Source: a virus. From it: a stretch of DNA of 29,316 nt. The stretch covers positions 1 to 29,316 of IMG/VR virus record IMGVR_UViG_3300037460_000056; one strand, given 5' to 3'. Shown here piece after piece: positions 23,329 to 29,316 of the stretch (positions are counted from its first letter, which is position 1; each line of letters starts with the position of its first letter). The notes beneath the pieces were generated by a model. That model did not search any database, was not told the origin of the DNA, and was given only the letters and a program-made list of their open reading frames with translations. The position numbers were made by a program, and so were the translations under genes.

Positions 23329-25995
23329 ATGGCGGAACAGACATCACGTTTCGGCGACACTCGGCTCGATGAAGATGAAGTTGTTGAAGAGGCTGCAGTA
23401 CTTGAAGGGCGTGCCTTAGAGACGGGTCGCTTCGGTGACGCTACACGTGATCCTGTGGGCAGTGCACAACAGGCTGTCCAGTACGTGCGCAGCGGTGAGG
23501 CTGAAGGCATTGAGATTCCACAGCCAGCGGGTGCGTTCTCTCCGTTTCCGGATGCGCCGGGTACGTCAGCTGCTGCAGAAGGTTCTTACGAAATTGCCCC
23601 GGCTGGTGAGGAGGGAGAGCCACGTGAGTTTGCTTTAGATGAGGAGGGGAACAGGATCCCCATTCTTAATGAGCAGGGTGAACTCGCACAAAAACAGTTG
23701 CCTGAAATGTTCATCGGAACTTCAGGTCCGACTGATGAGTACAAACGCTTGCTGGATGAGCAGAGAGCGATAATGGACGATCCCGATAGAGGCTTCTGGG
23801 CTCATGCCGCACTCTCTCAACAGCTGATGGAGTTGCAACAGTCTGGGCGAATGGTTGAGCGCATCGGCACCGGCATGGGCGAGGGGATGAGCTTCGGGGA
23901 TAAGGCCTTGATCTCGGCAGCAGCCTTAACCATGTACGACCCCGGTGAGGTTGGACAGATGCTGACGCAAGTCGATCCTAAGACAGGTGAGCGTCGGTGG
24001 CCGCAGTTTGGAATCACGCACGCACCTGACGGAACGATGATTGTCTCCAACAACATCAACGGAGCGCAGGCTGTCGTTAACCGACCCGGTATGAGCCCGA
24101 TGGATATTGCGCAAGGTGCAGGTGCCGCTGCGATGTTCACACCTGCCGGTCGCGCAACGGGTGCGATGACATCGACAGCAGGACGCATGACTGTCGGTGC
24201 GCTGACGGCTGGTACAACCGAAGCAATCATTCAGCAAGGTCAGGAGATGGCTGGTGGTCAGTTCGATCACCTCGATGTTGCACTCAGTGCAGGCATCGGT
24301 CCTTTGATCGACGTGGCACGTCCAATGATGGGACTGGTGCAGCGTAGTGGTCGGTTCATTGGCAGTTACGTCCCCGAAAATTTCTTCGGACTCCAGACCA
24401 AATGGCAGGGCATCCAAGCGGTGATCCCTGAGTACAAAGCGAGGGTCTTAGGCTTCGCCAAGGACATGACGTCTCGTCTGCAATCTAAGCGACCTGCTAT
24501 CGTCACGACGCAGGACGCAGTGCCTGAGGCGCACACACCATTCCGTCAGATCCTCTTGAAGATGGTCGAGCGTCTGCCGCTCACAGGTACTGGTGGACTG
24601 CGTACTGCACAACGTGAGGAGCGAGTTGAAACACTGCGCTGGTTGGCTGATCGTTTTCACCTGAATCCGAATACCAACTACGGTGCTCAGGTGCTTGACA
24701 GTGTTAACCGCAACGCGGGTGCGGCTATGCAGTCAGCACGCGCTGGAGTTAACAGTGCCGTCGATGCGATGCAAGGTAACGACGTCATCCTCCGTGACTT
24801 CCGTCTGACCATTCGCGACATGATCGAGGCCGAGACGAAGCTTGGAGATCTGGGCAACAAGGGCACCATCGCACTGCTCGATAAAGTACGCAACCAAATA
24901 TGGCAGGGTGTTAAGACGCCACCGGGACAAACTTTCCCACGTGGCTTCGGCACGATGAATGACTGGCTGGAGTATCTGTACACGCAATCAGCGAACGGAC
25001 CTCCGGGAGCCCGTCAAGCTATAGGTGAAGTAGCTGACGCACTCCGTCGAGATCTCTCACGTCACGCTACTGAAGAGGGTGGCGAGGCAGGTGCTCGTTA
25101 CCTCGCATCTACCTTAGAAGTCGATCAAATTCTCAAAGAGCAGGGAAGTAAAACGCTGCGCGCACTCATCGAGGCAGGCCAAGTCGATGAGAAGGTGATG
25201 CGTACTGCACTGATGTCAGGCGACGATCAGACGGTGCGTCTGCTGATGGATAACCTCTCCCCTGACGGTGTGAATGCTGCTCGCCAGATGGTGTTGAAGG
25301 ATGGCATGCGTGCTGCGGGATGGCGTCGAACAAAAGCAGAAGAGGCTCTAGTACACCCTGCCAAGTTCCTTAGTTGGATGAATAAGCCAAGCGTTGAGCG
25401 GCAGCTTCGGCGTCTCTTCCCGGACGGACAGGATCGTCAGATGCTGGATGGCATGGCTGAGTACCTCAAGATGACCGAGGCAGCGGGTAACATCGGTAAG
25501 GGTGTCGGCATGGCAGCGTCCGGTGGCTTCGGTCAGAAATCCCTGAACGCAATGAATCTGGTCACGCTAGGACTCATCGGTGGAATTGGTAATGCGTACC
25601 AGAGTGGGCCTGTCCGTAATTTACTACTGCGCCTGTACCATGTGAAGTCCGATCCTGCACTGAAGGACGACATCATGCGGCAGATCACTCCGCTGCTGAT
25701 GGCAGGTGGCCGAGCCATGGCTCAGGACTGGGACGAAGACGATCCGCACGACATGGTGTACGTCTCCGATGAATTCGCTGAGGAACAGGAGATGCGGGAC
25801 CAGACAATGATCAACCAAGGCATGGAGCAGCTCCGCACCGCTGCAGGTGCCGAGGACGAAGAAGAGGGCATGACTGCCAAGCTGCTACGCATGATTGGTT
25901 TCGGTGACGACGAGGAAGGAGAAGAGGCAGCTCCCGTCATGACCGATGAAGAGACGATGGAGTTCATTCGAATGGAACAGGAGCGAGAAGAGTAG
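23329..25995 (+). CDS. Large internal virion/ejection protein (888 residues)
   Basis: It starts three bases after the previous stop with AGAGGA upstream. An RFGD motif occurs twice near the N-terminus (7-10 and 34-37), followed by a disordered acidic region to about 125. A segment with Ala/Gly-rich, weakly hydrophobic text lies at about 256-328 (AQGAGAAAMFTPAGRATGAM, TVGALTAGTTEAIIQQGQEM) and may touch membranes. The rest, about 345-800, is a long helical body with many Arg/Glu pairs (ERVETLRWLADRFHL, QAIGEVADALRRDLSRH, LRALIEAGQVDEKVMRTALM). The C-terminus is acidic. Size, composition and position resemble the large inner-core ejection proteins of podoviruses. There is no visible transglycosylase Glu motif. 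It overlaps the terminase start as TAGTG. Confidence 0.6.
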   Translation: MAEQTSRFGDTRLDEDEVVEEAAVLEGRALETGRFGDATRDPVGSAQQAVQYVRSGEAEGIEIPQPAGAFSPFPDAPGTSAAAEGSYEIAPAGEEGEPREFALDEEGNRIPILNEQGELAQKQLPEMFIGTSGPTDEYKRLLDEQRAIMDDPDRGFWAHAALSQQLMELQQSGRMVERIGTGMGEGMSFGDKALISAAALTMYDPGEVGQMLTQVDPKTGERRWPQFGITHAPDGTMIVSNNINGAQAVVNRPGMSPMDIAQGAGAAAMFTPAGRATGAMTSTAGRMTVGALTAGTTEAIIQQGQEMAGGQFDHLDVALSAGIGPLIDVARPMMGLVQRSGRFIGSYVPENFFGLQTKWQGIQAVIPEYKARVLGFAKDMTSRLQSKRPAIVTTQDAVPEAHTPFRQILLKMVERLPLTGTGGLRTAQREERVETLRWLADRFHLNPNTNYGAQVLDSVNRNAGAAMQSARAGVNSAVDAMQGNDVILRDFRLTIRDMIEAETKLGDLGNKGTIALLDKVRNQIWQGVKTPPGQTFPRGFGTMNDWLEYLYTQSANGPPGARQAIGEVADALRRDLSRHATEEGGEAGARYLASTLEVDQILKEQGSKTLRALIEAGQVDEKVMRTALMSGDDQTVRLLMDNLSPDGVNAARQMVLKDGMRAAGWRRTKAEEALVHPAKFLSWMNKPSVERQLRRLFPDGQDRQMLDGMAEYLKMTEAAGNIGKGVGMAASGGFGQKSLNAMNLVTLGLIGGIGNAYQSGPVRNLLLRLYHVKSDPALKDDIMRQITPLLMAGGRAMAQDWDEDDPHDMVYVSDEFAEEQEMRDQTMINQGMEQLRTAAGAEDEEEGMTAKLLRMIGFGDDEEGEEAAPVMTDEETMEFIRMEQEREE

Positions 25996-26558
25996 TGCCA
26001 GCGAAACGAATCAATCGCAGGGCAAGGAATAACCACGGTCAGATAATGCCATCTGGCTCCCGTGTATTCCTGCCTGACTTCCCCGATCAGATCCGCGCGA
26101 TCATGATGAATGGCATGGACGAGGACGACATCTCTGAAGTGTTCGACATCAGTCGCAGGCAGATGGGCATCTGGAAGGCGCAGTACCCACACTTCAAGAA
26201 GGCTGTTGAACAGGGCTACACCGATGCAGATGCTGCGGTGTTGAATGCTCTGTTCCAGACAGCGACCGGCTACACGCACGACGAAGAAAAGATAATGATG
26301 TGGGACGGTGAAGTCATCCGTGCCGACACCATCAAGCATTACAAACCTGACGTGCAAGCGATCAAGTTGTGGCTGACCAATCGTCAGAAACAAAACTGGT
26401 CCGACCGTAAAGAGACTCAAGTCAGCGGCAAGGAAGGAGCACCCATTGGTATTCGTGACGAGACGAAGATGGAAGTCATGTCCAGCATCCTGTCACTGAT
26501 TCAACCGAAGCCCGACAACGCAGTGATCGACGGGCGCACCGGAGAAGTGGAAGAGTAA
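25995..26558 (+). CDS. terS: Small terminase subunit (TerS)
   Basis: This 187-residue protein is the DNA-recognition part of the packaging motor. It starts at GTG 25995, coupled as TAGTG with GAGCGAGAAG upstream; ATG 26046 is a possible alternative. After a basic N-terminus comes a helix-turn-helix: FPDQIRAIMMNGMDEDDISE and VFDISRRQMGIWKAQYPHF (about 30-70). Then follows the TerS signature AVLNALFQTATGYTHDEEKI, the hairpin MMWDGEVIRADTIKHYKPD and AIKLWLTNRQKQNWSDRKE. The acidic C-terminus would contact the large subunit. The large terminase is not in the window. It is unusual that TerS lies between two internal-protein genes rather than directly before TerL. Confidence 0.8.
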   Translation: MPAKRINRRARNNHGQIMPSGSRVFLPDFPDQIRAIMMNGMDEDDISEVFDISRRQMGIWKAQYPHFKKAVEQGYTDADAAVLNALFQTATGYTHDEEKIMMWDGEVIRADTIKHYKPDVQAIKLWLTNRQKQNWSDRKETQVSGKEGAPIGIRDETKMEVMSSILSLIQPKPDNAVIDGRTGEVEE

Positions 26559-27862
26559 TGGGTTTAGGTTCCTTCATAAAAAAAGTACACGATCCCTTCG
26601 GTCACCAGAAGAAGACTAAGAAGGAGCTTGGGCGTGCTTCCAAGAAGCTTGGTCTGGATGACATGCTGGCGTTCGAGAAGAACAATCTGTCGTACTGGTG
26701 GGACGCGATCAGGGATGACCCTGAACGTTTGTTGATGCCTATCTTTGGTGCTGACCCTATACAGTCGAAGGTCTTCGGCGAGATCTTGGGCAAAGACTAC
26801 GAGCCAATGCTTAACCAGCTAGGTGGTCCATCCAAAGGTGCGTACATCGACGCAGCGGAGAAAGGAATTGACACTGGACCAAGTGCCGGTGCACATCAGG
26901 TAGCTGCAGCGATTGCATCTTGGTACGCAGGCGGAGCACTTGCCGCAGCTGCTCCCGCAGCGGTACCTATATCACAAGCCGGTGGAGCTGCAGTAGTTGG
27001 TGCAGGAGCAGGTGCGGCTGACGCAGAATTCGATCCTATTGATCTGGGAGGTCTGGAGCAACAGTATCAAGTACCCGGTAGTTTACGTGTACCTAACGTT
27101 CCCGGATTTGCTGAAGGTGGTGACGTTGACAGCGCACCTTGGCCTGACTCCACGGAAGCAGAAGATGCAGCGTATGCTTTAGCGGCGCAAGCAATCGACA
27201 TGGAGTTCGAAGGCAACATCGTTAAACAAGGTGGCCCGCAACTGCAAGGCGTAGTAGAGGCAGAGCGAGCACGAATGTTACCTGTCGGCACCTACAATGT
27301 GCAGGGTATGTATCGACCTCCCGGTGCCGAGTCAATCATGGAAGAAGGTGGTAGGTACGGACTCATCGCTGACAAGTTAAGGGAGAGAGGTCTCGAAGGA
27401 CCGGGAGAAGACACTGTTGCAGCAGTCGGTGCTGCGAATGCTAATGATCAGCTTTGGGCTCACGAGTTTGGTCATCGACGCGACCACCAGAGAGGGGGTG
27501 GCAGCGAACGGTACCGGTTGATTCATGACGCCTTTCGGTCGGACACCCCATTCGAATGGGCTGAAGCAGTAGGCCGATGGTACACATGGAACCGGAGACG
27601 TTGGGCAGATAACGACAACATTAATACTTACCAAGATGTCGAACGAGATCTCAAAGAACAGATTGAACGCAGTCGTCACACGCTTCTAGGAACTGAAGTG
27701 GACGCGCGGAAAGAACAGGGTTCTGTGCCCATGAAGCGGGAAGGAATTTTCAACCGTGAGACACTGCTTAAAGATCAGGCAGACCAGATGGAACGTCGCT
27801 CCCACAGTTGGAGCATCGATAAGTACAACACTGCAATCCAAAAGATAAAGGATCAGGAGTAA
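26558..27862 (+). CDS. Putative internal virion protein with zincin-like HEFGH motif
   Basis: This 434-residue protein is coupled by TAATG to terS. The N-terminus (MGLGSFIKKVHDPFGHQKK) is basic. Residues about 111-153 are Ala/Gly-rich and hydrophobic (HQVAAAIASWYAGGALAAAA and on), a possible membrane segment. FAEGGDV (184-190) is the window's GG motif. Then LWAHEFGHRRDH places H302-E303-x-x-H306 in a helix, with E333 and E336 (FEWAEAVGRW) about 30 residues later as possible third zinc ligand. This suits a gluzincin-type metallopeptidase active site. The C-terminal region is charged helices. It may cleave virion proteins or host envelope targets after entry. Activity is inferred from the motif only, and a degenerate, inactive domain is possible. 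Confidence 0.58.
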   Translation: MGLGSFIKKVHDPFGHQKKTKKELGRASKKLGLDDMLAFEKNNLSYWWDAIRDDPERLLMPIFGADPIQSKVFGEILGKDYEPMLNQLGGPSKGAYIDAAEKGIDTGPSAGAHQVAAAIASWYAGGALAAAAPAAVPISQAGGAAVVGAGAGAADAEFDPIDLGGLEQQYQVPGSLRVPNVPGFAEGGDVDSAPWPDSTEAEDAAYALAAQAIDMEFEGNIVKQGGPQLQGVVEAERARMLPVGTYNVQGMYRPPGAESIMEEGGRYGLIADKLRERGLEGPGEDTVAAVGAANANDQLWAHEFGHRRDHQRGGGSERYRLIHDAFRSDTPFEWAEAVGRWYTWNRRRWADNDNINTYQDVERDLKEQIERSRHTLLGTEVDARKEQGSVPMKREGIFNRETLLKDQADQMERRSHSWSIDKYNTAIQKIKDQE

Positions 27863-27864
27863 TC

Positions 27865-29316
27865 ATGCCAAGTAGATCACCCGCGCAAGCCGCACTAATG
27901 AGAGCCGCTGCTCACGGCTGGAAGAAGCCGGGGGGCGGAGGTCCATCGCGAGCAGTCGGAAGAGAATTCATGAACGCCGACCAAGCTGTCGGCATGTACG
28001 AAGGCGGGCTCGCACCCATGGCTGATATTATTCAACGAATGGATGCGCCGGGTCTGAACTTCCAAGAAGGTGGCGACGTGTCGTTTAAGCAACTCGCCCG
28101 TCAGTTTGGGAGTGGCATCAAAGGTTACTTCAGAGCAATGAGGGCAATAGAGGCTGGCGAGTATTTCAAAAATGAAGACGGGACTTATTACCAAGCGGAG
28201 CCAACGATACTGGCAGCGCAGGCACCCGAAGATGCTCCACCAGTGATCGCTCAAGGTCCTCGACAGAACCGAGGACCCCGTGGTCGTAGAGGTGGAGGTG
28301 GTGGACCTCGCGGTGGAGGCGGAGGCGGAGGTGGTGGTCCTACCCCGGACGATACCTGCCCGTCTGGTTTCCGTCGTCGAGGTGGACAGTGCGTACCTGT
28401 TGGAAGCGAACCTCCACCGCGAATCATTCCACCAGCTGTGCCTCCCGTGGACTACACGCCACCGGATCGCAGGGCAGGTCGAGACACTGAATACAGTGCT
28501 GCTTTACGTGCACACAAAGAACGTATGGCACAAACATTAATGGTGCCACCGGGTGGCTTCGCTGAAGGAGGTGCAGTGCGGCCTGCTCACGCAGAAGATG
28601 CGGCGAAGGGTGCGAACCCATACCCGAGCGGCTCAGCTCGCTATAGTTTGTGGGAACGGAAGTATCACGTAGATCCACCTCCACCCCCACCTCCTGCAGA
28701 AGAGGAGGAAGAGATTGGTTGGCTTGCATCTCTGTTGGGTAAGAAGACAGCATCAGAGACTCGCACTGAACGGGAGCTAGAAGAAATGGAACAAGCACAT
28801 GGTGGTTACATCAACGGCTATGCGTATGGTGGACTTGCGCAAGCAAACTTTGGGCGTCCCCCGATGGGTGGCGTACCTCGACAGATTCAAGGCAACATGT
28901 CTCCCCGCAGAGGTGGCGTGCCTCCGCGTATGAAACCGCAGATGGATCCACGAGCTATGCCGCCGAACATGGCTCCGCCTCCCGGTAAAGATCCGCGCAT
29001 GATACCTCCCAGTGTGGCTGGTGGTGGTAGGGGTGACCCAAGAGCAATGCCTCCGCAGGGTGGAGGTGGTCGAGGTGGCATCCGTGAAATGATGCAACAG
29101 ATGCAGCAGCGGCAAGGTGGAATGCGTGGTGATCCGAGGTCAATGCCTCCGCAACCATGGCGTGGAGCACCTCCGCCTCGAATGAGACCACCACCGGGTG
29201 TAGATCCCAGAGGTGGACCCGGTGTAGTTCCCGGTGGTGGAGGTGGCGTGCCCGGTGGACCTATGATCCCTCCGAACTTGCGGGGTCACATGCAGCGTTC
29301 GCGGATGATGAATCGT
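27865..29316 (+). CDS. Gly/Pro-rich disordered virion-type protein, 3'-truncated by window
   Basis: One uninterrupted frame of 484 codons runs from ATG 27865 (AGGAG five bases upstream) to the last base, so the stop lies outside. The N-terminus reads SPAQAALMRAAAHGWKKP and VGREFMNADQA (about 5-41), a short helical pattern I associate with phage proteins. GG motifs are MYEGGLA (44-50), FQEGGDV (66-72), FAEGGAV (232-238) and GYAYGGLA (318-325). Residues about 132-158 are RGG/Gly-rich. C165-PSGFRRRGGQ-C176-VPVG is a lone Cys pair. A run of seven Pro is followed by five acidic residues (about 276-290). The last 150 residues repeat RGGVPPRM, DPRAMPP, DPRMIPP and DPRSMPP. The protein is mostly unstructured; the role is unknown, presumably virion. 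Confidence 0.62.
   Translation, partial: MPSRSPAQAALMRAAAHGWKKPGGGGPSRAVGREFMNADQAVGMYEGGLAPMADIIQRMDAPGLNFQEGGDVSFKQLARQFGSGIKGYFRAMRAIEAGEYFKNEDGTYYQAEPTILAAQAPEDAPPVIAQGPRQNRGPRGRRGGGGGPRGGGGGGGGGPTPDDTCPSGFRRRGGQCVPVGSEPPPRIIPPAVPPVDYTPPDRRAGRDTEYSAALRAHKERMAQTLMVPPGGFAEGGAVRPAHAEDAAKGANPYPSGSARYSLWERKYHVDPPPPPPPAEEEEEIGWLASLLGKKTASETRTERELEEMEQAHGGYINGYAYGGLAQANFGRPPMGGVPRQIQGNMSPRRGGVPPRMKPQMDPRAMPPNMAPPPGKDPRMIPPSVAGGGRGDPRAMPPQGGGGRGGIREMMQQMQQRQGGMRGDPRSMPPQPWRGAPPPRMRPPPGVDPRGGPGVVPGGGGGVPGGPMIPPNLRGHMQRSRMMNR

Noticed and set aside
25722-26420. 232-codon minus-strand open frame
   Set aside because: It overlaps the 3' end of the ejection gene and the well-supported terS on the other strand and shows no recognisable protein pattern.
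27857-27870. Programmed frameshift between the HEFGH gene and the terminal frame
   Set aside because: A normal stop, a good AGGAG and ATG 27865 explain the junction; no slippery heptamer was seen.
28280-28540. 86-codon + frame with a Val/Glu-rich start
   Set aside because: It is an out-of-frame reading inside the long open frame 27865-29316, which has a good ribosome binding site and coherent motifs.
1-29316. tRNA genes, insertion sequences, attachment sites
   Set aside because: No cloverleaf-like sequence, transposase pattern or integrase was recognised by reading; coding density leaves almost no room for them.

Overview
The window is a late (virion-assembly) region of a tailed double-stranded DNA bacteriophage. 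All supported genes lie on the + strand and are packed almost without gaps, many coupled through ATGA, TAATG, TGATG or TAGTG stop/start overlaps. No integrase, repressor, replication, tRNA, rRNA, IS or CRISPR sequence was seen. The protein set (HK97-type capsid protein, P22 gp4/SU10-type connector adaptors, a P22 gp10-like nozzle, several large Ala/Gly-rich internal proteins, and no sheath, tube or classical tape measure) points to a short-tailed podovirus-like phage. The families resemble those of marine and environmental podoviruses. A lipobox lipoprotein in the lysis cassette suggests a Gram-negative host. No host can be named.

Layout. (1) 1-1828: C-terminal part of the major capsid protein, a hairpin, a jelly-roll decoration-like protein and a small beta protein. 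(2) 1825-6516: coiled-coil protein, first large fibre-like protein, two small proteins, a very basic GG-motif protein and a 29-residue Arg-rich mini-gene. (3) 6517-11346: connector adaptor carrying a discoidin-like insert, a small CxxC protein, a 971-residue fibre-like protein with tandem repeats and a LamG domain, and a small accessory protein. (4) 11387-13608: acidic-tailed protein, membrane/coiled-coil protein, lysozyme-like endolysin, holin, lipoprotein and a small conserved-type protein; this is a lysis cassette inside the structural genes. (5) 13619-18546: second (canonical) adaptor, third fibre-like protein, CxxC protein and the tail nozzle. (6) 18543-29316: internal/ejection-type proteins of 645, 430, 425 and 888 residues, the small terminase subunit, a 434-residue protein with an HEFGH zincin-like motif, and a disordered Gly/Pro-rich protein that runs open off the window end. 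The large terminase and portal are not in the window.

How it works together (inference). Capsid and decoration proteins build the head. The adaptors and nozzle build the short tail on the portal. Three large beta-rich proteins serve as fibres or host-binding appendages. The block-6 proteins probably ride inside the capsid and pass into the host with the DNA. The lysis cassette opens the cell.

The most interesting pattern is a short linear motif, roughly [F/Y/K]-[A/E/Q]-x-G-G-x-[V/A/I], that recurs in at least six otherwise unrelated proteins. It is concentrated in the presumed internal proteins and absent from the capsid, adaptor, nozzle and fibre proteins as far as I could read them. Other notable points are carbohydrate-binding-type domains inserted into an adaptor and into a fibre repeat, a possible duplicated adaptor/CxxC/fibre cassette, and the HEFGH protein.
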